Positions 9,777 through 19,252 of a DNA stretch of 64,000 nt are shown here, piece by piece. The stretch is from Cyclobacterium sp. 1_MG-2023. Its GTDB lineage: Bacteria > Bacteroidota > Bacteroidia > Cytophagales > Cyclobacteriaceae. A program made the translations under genes and the position numbers. The stretch is from positions 124,001 to 188,000 of the forward strand of contig NZ_JAUOPC010000005.1 of assembly GCF_030546805.1 (NCBI RefSeq). The letters run 5' to 3'. Each line of letters opens with the position of its first letter. Positions within the stretch are counted from its first letter, which is position 1. The notes beneath the pieces were generated by a model. The model was given only the letters and a program-made list of their open reading frames with translations, was not told the DNA's origin and ran no database searches.

Positions 9777-12092
9777 ATGCTAAGGCATTTATCCTATATA
9801 TTATTGATTCTATTAGTGACTTTGCTGTCTTGCTCAGAAAAAGGATCCGATTCCACAACGCTGACATCAGGAGACCAGATCAGTTACAATTTCCATATTA
9901 GGCCAATCCTATCAGACAACTGTTTTGCCTGCCATGGCCCGGATGAAAACAAAAGGGAATCGGGCTTAAGGCTTGACAATGAAGAAGGGGCCTATGCTGC
10001 CTTAAAGGAAAACCCGGGAGCCCATGCCATCGTACCAGGGAAACCTTCACAATCAGAAGTCATTAGCCGGATAGAAACAATGGAGGAAACAGAGAAAATG
10101 CCTCCGCCTGAATCTAACCTCAAATTATCTCCTGAAGAAATTGACCTGATCAAAAGCTGGGTCAAACAAGGTGCTAAATATGAACCTCATTGGGCATTCT
10201 TACCTCCGATTAAAGCCAGCCTACCAGATGTTTCTGACCCTGTTTGGGTAAACAATGAGATCGATCATTTTGTGTTAGCAAAGCTTGACCGTATAGGTTT
10301 AAAGCCCAACGGAAAAGCCGACAAAATGCTTTTGCTCAAAAGACTAAGCCTGGACCTTACAGGACTTCCTCCCTCAGAAGAACTAATGAAATCCTTTGAA
10401 GCCGATGCGTCTGAAAAGGCTACAGAGAAAATTATCGACAAATTATTGGATAACCCTTCATTTGGTGAAAGAATGGCTGTGTTATGGATGGATATCTCGC
10501 GATATTCAGATTCTTACGGTTACCAGGATGATAATATTCGTACGCAATGGCCTTATAGAGATTGGGTAATACACGCTTTCAATAAAAACCTTCCTTACGA
10601 TAAGTTTATCACTTGGCAATTGGCAGGAGACTTATTACCCAACCCGACCAAAGAACAAATTCTGGCTACTGCATTCAATAGAAACCACAAATACACCGAG
10701 GAAGGTGGCGTAATTCCGGAAGAATACCGGGTGGAATATATATTGGACAAAACAAACACCTTTAGCAAAGCAATCATTGGGATGACGGTGGAATGTGCAC
10801 AATGTCACGACCACAAGTATGATCCTATTTCTCAGGAAAATTACTTTGAGATGTATGCTTTTTTCAACAATACACCCGAACAAGGCTACGAAGGTGATGT
10901 GAGTGTTTCTAAACCTGCCAAGCATCCCATCATGTGGGTGGAAAAGGAAGACTTGGAAGGTGTATTGGATTTCGTGAACCACCAGGACACTAGCAAAATT
11001 ATGGTGTCCGTTATGGAAGATTACAAAGACTCTTTGAGAAGAACGTTTGTATTAGACCGTGGGATCTATGACCAACCAACCACCGAGGTATTTCCTTCCA
11101 CTCCCAAATCCATACTTCAATTTGACGAGAGCAAATATCCTAAAAACCGCCTAGGACTGGCCCAATGGACTTTTTCTGAAGAAAACCCATTGACAGCCCG
11201 GGTTTTTGTGAACCTTATGTGGCAGGAGTTTTTTGGAGCAGGAATTGTAAGATCTGCGGGTGACTTCGGCATGCAAGGCAAACTACCCACGCACCCTGAG
11301 CTTTTAGATTGGCTAGCAGTTGATTTTCAAGAAAGTGGTTGGGATGTAAAACATTTGGTCAAAAAAATAGTAAGCGCTGCCACTTATCAGCAATCCGCTT
11401 CCAGCGATAAAAAGAAAATGGAGTCCGATCCTGATAATTTTTATTTGGCAAGTTATCCCAGGATTAGATTAAACGCCGAGCATATTCGGGACATGGTCTT
11501 AGCGAGTAGTGGACTTTTGTCCAAAGAAATCGGTGGTCCAAGTGTGAAGCCATATCAACCTGAAGGCTTATGGGAAGCAGCCACTTCCGGCAGAGGAGAA
11601 TTGGCTGAGTACAGGCAGGACAAAGGCGATAAATTGTACAGAAGAGGCTTATATACCTTTATCAAATTAACCTCCCCACCACCGAAACCCATCATTTTTG
11701 ATGGAAGCAATAGGGATGTATGTGAGGTGACCAGAAACAGGACAAATACTCCCCTTCAAGCCTTGGCTATGTTAAACGACCCATTGGTTCTTGAAGCCTC
11801 ACGTGTGCTTGCCAATAAATTGATCGGAGAAGGAAAGGAAAATGAAGAAGCGATTCAAGAAGCTTTTCTAAGAATCATTTGTAGAACGCCCAAAGCGGAA
11901 GAATTTGAATTATTAAAGGAATACTATCAGGAAGAGTTGAAAAGGTTTAAGCAAAAGCCGGAAACAATTTTAGAGACAGTAAATGCCGGAGAGTTTCCTT
12001 TAGACCAATACAGCGACAGCCCTGAAACAGCCGCCCTGATGCAGGTGGTGGTCGCTATTTATAATGTTGAAGAAGCAATTACCAAAACTTGA
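9777..12092 (+). CDS. Planctomycete-type c-haem lipoprotein with DUF1549 and DUF1553 domains
   Basis: The 771-residue protein begins with a lipoprotein signal (hydrophobic residues 8-17, then LLSC with Cys19). A PSCyt1-type cytochrome region carries CFACH (residues 49-53) and MPPPESNLKLS. It is followed by DUF1549 (PSCyt2; WVNNEIDHFVLAKL, LLKRLSLDLTGLPP) and then DUF1553 (PSD1) with TARVFVNLMWQEFFG and TPLQALAMLNDP. A second CAQCH (residues 340-344) lies within DUF1549, so two c-type haems are possible. These families are best known from Planctomycetes and marine Bacteroidota and lack an assigned biochemical role. The stop is one base before the DUF1501 gene. Planctomycete homologues are often longer. 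The protein probably sits on a membrane facing the periplasm. Confidence 0.88.
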   Translation: MLRHLSYILLILLVTLLSCSEKGSDSTTLTSGDQISYNFHIRPILSDNCFACHGPDENKRESGLRLDNEEGAYAALKENPGAHAIVPGKPSQSEVISRIETMEETEKMPPPESNLKLSPEEIDLIKSWVKQGAKYEPHWAFLPPIKASLPDVSDPVWVNNEIDHFVLAKLDRIGLKPNGKADKMLLLKRLSLDLTGLPPSEELMKSFEADASEKATEKIIDKLLDNPSFGERMAVLWMDISRYSDSYGYQDDNIRTQWPYRDWVIHAFNKNLPYDKFITWQLAGDLLPNPTKEQILATAFNRNHKYTEEGGVIPEEYRVEYILDKTNTFSKAIIGMTVECAQCHDHKYDPISQENYFEMYAFFNNTPEQGYEGDVSVSKPAKHPIMWVEKEDLEGVLDFVNHQDTSKIMVSVMEDYKDSLRRTFVLDRGIYDQPTTEVFPSTPKSILQFDESKYPKNRLGLAQWTFSEENPLTARVFVNLMWQEFFGAGIVRSAGDFGMQGKLPTHPELLDWLAVDFQESGWDVKHLVKKIVSAATYQQSASSDKKKMESDPDNFYLASYPRIRLNAEHIRDMVLASSGLLSKEIGGPSVKPYQPEGLWEAATSGRGELAEYRQDKGDKLYRRGLYTFIKLTSPPPKPIIFDGSNRDVCEVTRNRTNTPLQALAMLNDPLVLEASRVLANKLIGEGKENEEAIQEAFLRIICRTPKAEEFELLKEYYQEELKRFKQKPETILETVNAGEFPLDQYSDSPETAALMQVVVAIYNVEEAITKT

Positions 12093-12093
12093 T

Positions 12094-13551
12094 ATGGAAA
12101 AAGAAATTTTAGAAAACGGATTAAATGAGAACAGGAGAAAGTTCCTATCCAAATTAAGTCTAGGATTAGGTAGTGTTGCTTTGGGATCCTTATTGGTGCC
12201 CGATTTATTTAATGGTAGCCCCCAAATAGACACTGATAAATTAATGGCAAGTGTACCACATTTTGCTCCCAAAGCAAAAAGGGTTATTTATATGTTCCAA
12301 AATGGCGCGCCTAGCCAGTTGGAATCTTTCGATTATAAACCCATGCTGAATAAAAAAATCGGGGAAGAGCTTCCCGACTCCATCAGACAAGGGCAACGAC
12401 TTACGGGAATGACTGCCGGGCAGTCTTCTTTTCCTTTGGTTGGCTCTGCTTATGGGTTCAAAAGGTATGGTCAATCAGGTGCTTGGGTCAGCGACCTCTT
12501 TCCACACACAGCAAAAATAGTTGATGACATTTGTATTGTTAAATCCATGCATACGGAGGCCATTAACCATGACCCTGCCCTCACCTTCTTCCAAACGGGA
12601 GCCCAGGTAGGAAACCGACCTAGCATGGGTGCATGGCTAAGCTATGGTTTAGGCTCTGAAAACAATAACCTTCCGAGTTTCTGCGTACTACTCTCTAGAG
12701 GAAAAGGAAATGGACAAGGCGTTTACTCCAAACTGTGGACAAATGGATTCCTAGAATCAGTTCATCAGGGTGTGCAATTTTCCAGTGGAGATGACCCTGT
12801 ATTGTACCTCAATGACCCGGAAGGAATGAGCAAAATAGACAGAAGAAGGATGCTCGACAAAATTGCTGCTTTAAATCAAATAAACTATGAATCCTTCGGA
12901 GACCCGGAAATCAGCGCCAAAATCCAACAGTATGAAATGGCATACAGAATGCAAACTGCGGTACCAGAAGTCACAGATGTCAGCAAAGAACCGGACAGCA
13001 TAGTTAAATTATATGGTCCGGAATGTTTGGTTTCCGGCACCTATGCAGCCAATTGCTTACTTGCAAGAAAGCTATCTGAAAATGGCGTCAGGTTTGTACA
13101 ACTTTATCACCAAGGCTGGGATCAACATGGTAATTTGCCCAATGAAATGGCCATGCAAGCCAAAGATACCGATCAGGCATCTGCTGCACTGATTACTGAC
13201 TTGAAGCAAAGAGGCCTGTTAGACGAAACCCTGGTAATCTGGGGAGGGGAATTTGGTAGAACCAATTATTGCCAAGGAAGGTTTTCTGCGGACAACTATG
13301 GTAGAGATCATCATCCAAGGGCTTTTTCTATGTGGATGGCAGGCGGAGGAATAAAACCTGGGGTTACTTATGGAGAAACAGATGATTTTGGATACAATAT
13401 CATTAAAGATCCGGTACATGTTCATGATTTCCATGCGACCATGCTTCATCTACTAGGAGTGGAACATGAGAAACTCACCTTCAGACATCAAGGAAGAAGA
13501 TACAGGCTTACCGATGTTGCAGGAAATTTAGTCAAAGGCATTATGGTCTAA
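12094..13551 (+). CDS. DUF1501 family exported protein
   Basis: The 485-residue DUF1501 protein (alkaline-phosphatase/sulfatase-like fold by family assignment) has a Tat-like leader: NRRKFLSKLSLGLGSVALGS at residues 13-32. Recognisable segments include RVIYMFQNGAPSQLESFDYKP, SMHTEAINHDPA, WDQHGNLP, VIWGGEFGRT and GRDHHPRAFSMWMAGGG. I take ATG 12094, one base past the preceding stop; ATG 12064 in the same frame lies inside the upstream gene. DUF1501 genes are regularly paired with DUF1549/DUF1553 genes, as here, which argues for one complex or pathway. Activity is unknown; hydrolase activity is only a fold-level inference. Confidence 0.88.
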   Translation: MEKEILENGLNENRRKFLSKLSLGLGSVALGSLLVPDLFNGSPQIDTDKLMASVPHFAPKAKRVIYMFQNGAPSQLESFDYKPMLNKKIGEELPDSIRQGQRLTGMTAGQSSFPLVGSAYGFKRYGQSGAWVSDLFPHTAKIVDDICIVKSMHTEAINHDPALTFFQTGAQVGNRPSMGAWLSYGLGSENNNLPSFCVLLSRGKGNGQGVYSKLWTNGFLESVHQGVQFSSGDDPVLYLNDPEGMSKIDRRRMLDKIAALNQINYESFGDPEISAKIQQYEMAYRMQTAVPEVTDVSKEPDSIVKLYGPECLVSGTYAANCLLARKLSENGVRFVQLYHQGWDQHGNLPNEMAMQAKDTDQASAALITDLKQRGLLDETLVIWGGEFGRTNYCQGRFSADNYGRDHHPRAFSMWMAGGGIKPGVTYGETDDFGYNIIKDPVHVHDFHATMLHLLGVEHEKLTFRHQGRRYRLTDVAGNLVKGIMV

Positions 13552-13588
13552 CAATTTGAACCCTTGGTAACCACCCTATTCTCGTCTT

Positions 13589-15730
13589 ATGTTAACAAAT
13601 AAATTGAAGGCCATTCTTGGCCAAATACTTTTTGCTGCAAATGTTTTTGTACTATTCATCGTGTTGGCAGAAAGTAAAATAATAATTCCGGACTGGCTCC
13701 ATGTATTCGGAAGAATGCATCCATTGTTGCTCCATTTCCCTATTGTAATCATTTTATTGGCCATAGTATTGGTAGGTTTTCCTGACCTGCTGCCCAAGAA
13801 AGAAGATAGTACGCTGTATGGCAAAGACTTTTTACTATTGGGAGCATTCACTGCGGGGTTTACCGTTATCGCAGGGCTTTTGCTTTCCCATGAAACAGGC
13901 TATGATAAAGAAGCGCTCTTTTGGCACAAATGGACTAGCTTGGGTATTTTCTGGCTTTCTTCTCTATTGTATTATTTTATTGATAGACAAAGCCCTCTGG
14001 CCATTAAAATCTCAGCTACTTTTTTAGGTCTGATAGTCATTGTATCCGGTCATCTAGGTGCTTCCATCACACATGGGGATAACTTTATCACAGCCCCCCT
14101 TGAAAACAAGGAAACCCAAATGGTAAGCCTTGAAGAAGCGGAAGTATTTGCGCACGTAGTTTATCCCATCATCGAAAACAAATGCCTGAGTTGCCATAAG
14201 GCTTCCAAACAAAAAGGGGAGCTAAGAATGGATAGCCCGGAACATTTATTCAAAGGCGGGGAATCAGGGCCTGCTGTCGAGCCTTTCGATTCAGAAAACA
14301 GCTTATTAACCCAAAGAATTAATTTACCTGAAGAGGATGAAGACCATATGCCTCCAGAGGGAAAACCTCAGCTAACTGAGGAAGAGAAAGCTATACTAGA
14401 AGCTTGGATTGGTTCAGGTGCCATTACAGATCAAAAGGTCTTGGCACTTGCTGATACCAGCAGTATTTATCCATTGGCCATCAAAAAATTTGAATCGGCT
14501 CCGAAAGTTTACGCTTTTGATCCGGTATCTGATGATATTTTGGAGCCTCTAAATAACTTTTACCGAAAAATTCAACCTTTAGGGATTACCTCTCCGGCCT
14601 TGTCTGTTAGTTATTTTGGAAGGGCAAATTTTGACCCTGAATCACTTAAGGAACTTGCGCCCATTCAGGAGCAAACCGTTTCCATTAACCTAAACAGTAT
14701 GCCGATCAAAGATGAACACTTGGCATCACTTGGTTCGTTTCCTAATCTGGAGAAACTTTATTTGAATTTCACGGACATTACGGGTCCAGGTCTTCAGTCC
14801 TTAGTAGGACTAGAAAACCTAACCCTACTGTCACTTTCAGGAAATAATTTAACCGAAGAAGCTATCGCTCCTTTATCACAACTAAAAAATGTAAAAAAAC
14901 TCTTCCTTTGGAATACGGGCTTAACAGAGGAATCTCTTGAGAAATTAATTGCAGCTTTACCTCACACGACCATTGAGATCGGCACTGAGGAAAGGACTAC
15001 TTTATTGATGTTGAATCCCCCAGTAATTAGTTTCGACAAAGCATTTTTTAAGGACAAATTAAAAGTTGAATTAACGCATCCTATTGGCACCACAAGCATC
15101 TATTATACACTGGACGGAACAGAGCCGGACAGCAGTAATTTCTTACTTTATGAGAAACCTCTCGAAATCACAGAAAATGCATCTATAAAAGCAAGAGCTT
15201 TCGCAGAAGGATGGATTGGCAGCAAGGTTTCAGAAGCGGAATTCATAAGCGCAACTCTCAGTCCTGCGTCTTTTGAAATGAACTATGCTCCTGAAGACAG
15301 GTACAAAGGAGATGGTAAAAACAGTCTTTTTGATAAAAAGAAAGCAATTCCTGATAGTTGGAACCTGAACTGGCTTGGCTTTATTAACAGTCCGTTAGAA
15401 GTGGAAATGGAATTTGAACAACCAACTGATATTTCCTATATGGCCATCTCTCTATGGCAGAATATAGGTGCACGTTTTTTCCCTCCTCAAGAGGTAAAAA
15501 TTTGGACTCGACCGGATAAAAATCAGGACTGGAAACTCTCAAAATCCTTTCGACCTCAACCCTTGAGCAAAGACGACGATTCTTACTTACGTCAGGTTGA
15601 AATTCCTTTTGCAGAAAAGAATGTTCAATACCTTAAAATGGAAGCCAAACCACTTGCGAAGTTACCTTCCTGGCACGGTGCTGCCGAGAATAAAGCCTGG
15701 CTAATGGTAGATGAGATTGTGTTGAATTAA
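13589..15730 (+). CDS. Membrane c-type cytochrome with LRR-like and CHB_HEX_C-like domains
   Basis: The 713-residue protein contains, in order: an N-terminal membrane module of four to five helices (residues about 10-155, including MHPLLLHFPIVIILL, DUF2231-like); a PSCyt1-type haem site CLSCH (199-203) with HMPPEGKPQLTEEE; leucine-rich repeat-like segments (about 365-470: LASLGSFPNLEKLYLNFT, GLENLTLLSLSGNNL); a chitobiase/hexosaminidase C-terminal-like segment (YYTLDGTEPDSSN); and a C-terminal beta domain resembling discoidin/F5-8C modules (about 580-713). It lies 37 bases after the DUF1501 gene and is probably in the same transcript, ending in a shared terminator. The mix suggests a membrane anchor that carries electrons and binds a ligand outside the membrane; that role is inference. 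Confidence 0.85.
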   Translation: MLTNKLKAILGQILFAANVFVLFIVLAESKIIIPDWLHVFGRMHPLLLHFPIVIILLAIVLVGFPDLLPKKEDSTLYGKDFLLLGAFTAGFTVIAGLLLSHETGYDKEALFWHKWTSLGIFWLSSLLYYFIDRQSPLAIKISATFLGLIVIVSGHLGASITHGDNFITAPLENKETQMVSLEEAEVFAHVVYPIIENKCLSCHKASKQKGELRMDSPEHLFKGGESGPAVEPFDSENSLLTQRINLPEEDEDHMPPEGKPQLTEEEKAILEAWIGSGAITDQKVLALADTSSIYPLAIKKFESAPKVYAFDPVSDDILEPLNNFYRKIQPLGITSPALSVSYFGRANFDPESLKELAPIQEQTVSINLNSMPIKDEHLASLGSFPNLEKLYLNFTDITGPGLQSLVGLENLTLLSLSGNNLTEEAIAPLSQLKNVKKLFLWNTGLTEESLEKLIAALPHTTIEIGTEERTTLLMLNPPVISFDKAFFKDKLKVELTHPIGTTSIYYTLDGTEPDSSNFLLYEKPLEITENASIKARAFAEGWIGSKVSEAEFISATLSPASFEMNYAPEDRYKGDGKNSLFDKKKAIPDSWNLNWLGFINSPLEVEMEFEQPTDISYMAISLWQNIGARFFPPQEVKIWTRPDKNQDWKLSKSFRPQPLSKDDDSYLRQVEIPFAEKNVQYLKMEAKPLAKLPSWHGAAENKAWLMVDEIVLN

Positions 15731-15756
15731 AAAAAGCCTGAAAATTCAGGCTTTTT
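15731..15756. terminator. Bidirectional terminator between the cytochrome gene and prfB
   Basis: A 12-base stem (15731-15742 with 15745-15756), A-rich on one side and T-rich on the other, sits exactly between two convergent stops at 15730 and 15759. Confidence 0.88.
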
Positions 15757-15758
15757 AT

Positions 15759-16863
15759 TTAATCTTCGTCTTTCACTTCTTCTTCACTCTGTGCCAACAG
15801 GTAAGCTTTAATGAATTCATTCAGCCCTCCATCCAGTACCGCTTGCACATCTGATGTTTCATAACCCGTCCGTGCATCTTTCACCAACTTATAAGGATGT
15901 AAAACATAGTTTCTGATCTGTGAACCAAAATCTATCCTCATTTTACCGGACTCCACTTTGGCTCTTTCAGCATTTCTTTTTTCCATCTCCAGTTGATACA
16001 AACGAGATTTCAACATCTGCATGGCCTTTTCTCTATTCGCTAATTGTGAACGTTCAATTTGGCACACAACAACTATCCCTGTAGGTTTATGAGTGAGTTG
16101 CACTTTCGTCTCTACCTTGTTTACATTTTGCCCTCCAGCTCCACCGGATCGAGAAGTATGTAACTCAATGTCTGATGGGTTGATGTCAATATTAATGGTA
16201 TCATCCACCACGGGATAAGCATATACAGAAGCAAAGGAGGTATGTCTCCTACCCCCACTATCAAAAGGTGAAATTCTTACCAATCTGTGCACTCCACTTT
16301 CTGACTTCAAAAATCCGTAAGCTAAGGGGCCCACAAATTCCAAGGTAGCAGACTTAATCCCTGCGACTTCACCTTCCTGGAGGTCAACTTCTTTTACTTT
16401 ATAACCATTTTTTTCTCCCCACATGATGTACATGCGAAGCAATATTGAAGCCCAGTCATTACTTTCAGTACCACCTGCACCGGGATTAATCTCAAGCATG
16501 GCACTCAGCTGATCCTCTTCACCGCTGAGCATCTTTTTCAATTCTAGGTCTTCAACCAATTTGAGATTCTTATCATATTCTGCATCTACTTCCTCTGCTG
16601 AGACCTCCCCTGCATTGTAGAACTCAAACAAAACCTCCAAATCCTGAACCCCTGTATCAACTGTTTCATACTGTGAGGTCCAGGCCTTTCGCGCCTGAAT
16701 CTGCTTCATTACTTTTTCGGCCTCCTCTGTATCGCTCCAGAAATCGGGCTGTGCAGAAATGGCTTCAAACTCTTCTATTTCAGATTTCTTACGATCGTAG
16801 TCAAAGATACCTCCTCAAGGCCGTTACTCGGGCCTTCAAATCTTTCAATTGATCTGATGTCAT
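15759..16863 (-). CDS. prfB: Peptide chain release factor 2, with programmed +1 frameshift
   Basis: The gene is split over two frames. ATG 16863-16861 opens 20 codons ending in CTT (16806-16804), then an in-frame TGA (16803-16801). Shifting +1 (reading GAC at 16802-16800) joins the main frame down to the stop at 15759, for a total of 367 residues against 365 in E. coli. The product shows the stop-codon recognition motif SPF (198-200) and the peptidyl-tRNA hydrolysis motif GGQ (243-245, in [10 protein letters not shown]). RF2 ends translation at UGA and UAA. The frameshift is autoregulatory: when RF2 is scarce the ribosome slips past UGA and makes more. Annotation from the ATG at 16709 alone would lose 51 residues. 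Confidence 0.95.
16800..16815 (-). promoter_or_regulatory. prfB: RF2 programmed +1 frameshift site
   Basis: On the minus strand the sequence reads AGGAGG TAT CTT TGA C. This is an internal Shine-Dalgarno (16815-16810) three bases before the slippery CTT-TGA-C, with the same spacing as the classic bacterial prfB site (AGGGGGTATCTTTGAC). The strength of the internal Shine-Dalgarno stands out in a genome where genes rarely have one. Confidence 0.95.
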
Positions 16864-16893
16864 AATGATAAATTTTATTATTTACTTAAAATG

Positions 16894-16924
16894 CAAAATT
16901 GCTTAATTCCCATTAAACTACCAA
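16894..16924 (-). promoter_or_regulatory. Candidate prfB promoter
   Basis: On the minus strand TTG (16924-16922) and CAATTTTG (16901-16894, seven of eight to TAnnTTTG) are 20 bases apart, placing a start near 16887, about 24 bases before the prfB ATG. Confidence 0.35.
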
Positions 16925-17048
16925 TCTAAAATTAAAATTTGCTTGGCAGATAATGGCGCCCGAATTTTGAATCTTTAAAGCCCAACAACCCTTAATTTTC
17001 CTAATCTCCCTCAACTTGGAAATAAAAAAATGCAGGTTTCATCGCGCA

Positions 17049-17564
17049 TTACTCCAATTCATTTTCTCTGACCACCATTATTTTTCTCTTCCCTCCTACC
17101 TTGAATTTTTTGTAACGAAGTGATTTAAGGATAAAACCCGAACCTATCAAGGCTGCAGCTGTCGTTAACACACCGGAACTGTATTGTAGACTGCCATCAT
17201 CGGCCAAACTATTAATTCCTCCTGCTACTAACAAAAGCCCAGCTCCTGCAAATGGAAGCATGGTTAAATTAGCTAACGTTTGGTTTCGCTCGTCCTTGTA
17301 TCTAATATCTATTGCTTCTATTTGCTTCAGGCTCAAAACATTTTCACGCAAGGCGATATAATCCTTATCAATTTCACGGATAAAATCCCTGATATAATAA
17401 TCATTACCTTTCTGTAAATAAATCAGCTCATCTCCTACTTCGTAGCTGATACGTGATTTCTGGTTGGCACCTTTTTGTAGGATCAAATAGTTTTGTGCGA
17501 ATAACTCGACTTGAACAAAAACGATTAAACCGATAAGAAGGATACCTCTATTGAAGAGATACAT
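17049..17564 (-). CDS. Exported or membrane protein of unknown function
   Basis: I do not recognise this 171-residue protein. From ATG 17564 it starts with a signal-peptide-like segment ending FAQ (residues 1-24). A charged, beta-rich middle follows (about 30-105, with YEVGDELIYLQKGNDYYIRD, which suggests a small barrel-like domain). Two hydrophobic stretches come next (LPFAGAGLLLVAGGI and VLTTAAALIGSGFIL), then a basic tail. A TTG at 17582 in frame is an alternative start, but the signal peptide fits ATG 17564. It lies 44 bases downstream of ilvE on the same strand and may be cotranscribed. Similar small signal-plus-glycine-rich-helix proteins are common in Bacteroidota. Confidence 0.7.
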   Translation of the reverse strand: MYLFNRGILLIGLIVFVQVELFAQNYLILQKGANQKSRISYEVGDELIYLQKGNDYYIRDFIREIDKDYIALRENVLSLKQIEAIDIRYKDERNQTLANLTMLPFAGAGLLLVAGGINSLADDGSLQYSSGVLTTAAALIGSGFILKSLRYKKFKVGGKRKIMVVRENELE

Positions 17565-17608
17565 AGGCAAATTAAAATTCAATGGTCAAAAACTGACCGG
17601 AAGATCAA

Positions 17609-18676
17609 CTAATATTTCGTAATCCAATTGTATTTATCCTCCACTTTACCATATTTAATATTGTCAAGGGCTTCCAAAATACGAATAGAAAAAGCAGTAG
17701 GAGCCACTTCTTTTAATTCATAGTCTTTACCATGAATATTTATTAAGCGGATAAAAGCTACAGTAGCTGCCGTACCTGTTCCGAAGGCTTCATCCAGTTT
17801 CCCGGAATTTAGTGCTTCTTCCAATTCTATCACTGTTAAAAATCTCTCTTCTACAGGCATACCCATTTCCTGTGCCAAGGTAAGAACGCTATCCCTGGTG
17901 ATTCCTTTTAGAATGGTTCCGGTAGTGGTTGGCGCAGTAATTAAAACACCATCAATTACGAACATTACATTCATGGTACCACTCTCCTCTATGTATTGAT
18001 GGGTCTTGCCATCTGTCCATAGGAGTTGATCGTAGCCGTCTTTTTGGGCCTTCAATGCCGGATAAAGTGATCCTGCATAATTGCCGGCAGCTTTTGCAGC
18101 TCCTGTACCTCCTTCGATGGCCCTGGCAAATCTTGTTTCAACTTTTACAGCTACTGGTTTGGCATAATACTTCCCAACCGGTGAGGCAAGAATCATGAAT
18201 TTATATTTCTTGGAAGGTCTGATTCCCAGGTAATCATCTGCAGCAAAAATAAATGGCCTCAAGTATAAGGAACAACCCGCTTGCTTAGGCACCCATTCTC
18301 TATCTACTTCAAGTAGGCATCGCATTCCTTCCATGAAAATCTCTTTCGGGACTTCCGGAATACACATTCTTTTGGCCGATTCATTTAACCTTTGTTGGTT
18401 GGCATCTCCTCGGAAAACCAATATTTCACCTTGCTCATTCCTATAGGCTTTTAATCCTTCAAACACGGATTGCCCATAGTGAAGGGTCGCATTTGCAGGA
18501 TTGAGCAGCAGTGGTGCATAGGGTTCGATTTTCAAGTTTTGCCATTCCCCATCTATATAGTCTGCCACAAACATGTGGTCACTGGTAATCTGTCCAAAAG
18601 CAAGCTCATCAAAATTTGTTGTTTCTAATTTTGAGCTTGAAGCTTTAGTTATATCTATTTTCAATTGCTCGTCCAT
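17609..18676 (-). CDS. ilvE: Branched-chain amino acid aminotransferase
   Basis: This 355-residue class IV PLP enzyme is of the longer BCAT type. The PLP lysine lies in TGAAKAAGNYAG; other family marks are LNPANATLHYGQSVFEGLKAY, LYLRPFIFA, QYIEESGTMNVMFV and the phosphate-binding GTGTAATV. It performs the last step of Leu, Ile and Val synthesis and the first step of their breakdown. It starts 6 bases after the stop of the PduO-like gene on the same strand, so the two are likely cotranscribed. leuA is 12 kb away and no other ilv/leu genes are in the window. Confidence 0.95.
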   Translation of the reverse strand: MDEQLKIDITKASSSKLETTNFDELAFGQITSDHMFVADYIDGEWQNLKIEPYAPLLLNPANATLHYGQSVFEGLKAYRNEQGEILVFRGDANQQRLNESAKRMCIPEVPKEIFMEGMRCLLEVDREWVPKQAGCSLYLRPFIFAADDYLGIRPSKKYKFMILASPVGKYYAKPVAVKVETRFARAIEGGTGAAKAAGNYAGSLYPALKAQKDGYDQLLWTDGKTHQYIEESGTMNVMFVIDGVLITAPTTTGTILKGITRDSVLTLAQEMGMPVEERFLTVIELEEALNSGKLDEAFGTGTAATVAFIRLINIHGKDYELKEVAPTAFSIRILEALDNIKYGKVEDKYNWITKY

Positions 18677-18682
18677 ATCTTA

Positions 18683-19231
18683 TTATTCACTTGAATGCCA
18701 AGTGATTTCATTTACATTTAATTCCTTCGCCAATTGTCTTCCCAATACAAACAAAAAATCGGAAAGCCGGTTGACATATTCCAACAATATTCCATCTACC
18801 GGAGAATTTTCTGAAAGCAAAACCATGGATCTCTCAGCTCTTCTGCAAACGGTACGTGCAATGTGAGTCAAAGAAACCACCGGATGCCCTCCGGGGATAA
18901 TGAAATTTTTTAATGGGGGTAGATTTTCCTCCATTTTATCTATTTCTATTTCAAGAAACCGAATGTCTTCTTTTTTAAGAACAGGTAGCTTCATCCCCGA
19001 TTTTTCCGGCTCAGTGGCCAAAATAGCCCCTAAAACAAAAAGCCTGTCTTGTATTTCGTAAAGAATCTTAATAATGAATTCATTAGCTACTTGATCCTTC
19101 AATAAACCTATATTTGCATTTAACTCGTCAATGGTACCGTACGCATCAATTCTTAAATGAGATTTATTGACCCTAGTCCCTCCAAAAAGGGATGTTTTTC
19201 CTTTATCTCCCGTTTTGGTATAAATTTTCAT
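18683..19231 (-). CDS. ATP:cob(I)alamin adenosyltransferase, PduO type
   Basis: The 182-residue helical-bundle enzyme makes adenosylcobalamin from cob(I)alamin and ATP. The ATP-binding N-terminus is TKTGDKGKTSLFGGTRV, followed by IDAYGTIDELNA and the C-terminal signature RTVCRRAERSMV. Length fits the family (about 180-190). It is encoded between the LolD-like ATPase (21-base gap) and ilvE (6-base gap). No B12-dependent enzyme or B12 riboswitch is visible nearby, so the link to its neighbours seems to be one of transcription only. Confidence 0.94.
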   Translation of the reverse strand: MKIYTKTGDKGKTSLFGGTRVNKSHLRIDAYGTIDELNANIGLLKDQVANEFIIKILYEIQDRLFVLGAILATEPEKSGMKLPVLKKEDIRFLEIEIDKMEENLPPLKNFIIPGGHPVVSLTHIARTVCRRAERSMVLLSENSPVDGILLEYVNRLSDFLFVLGRQLAKELNVNEITWHSSE

Positions 19232-19252
19232 TCAGTTAATCAACTATGAGAT

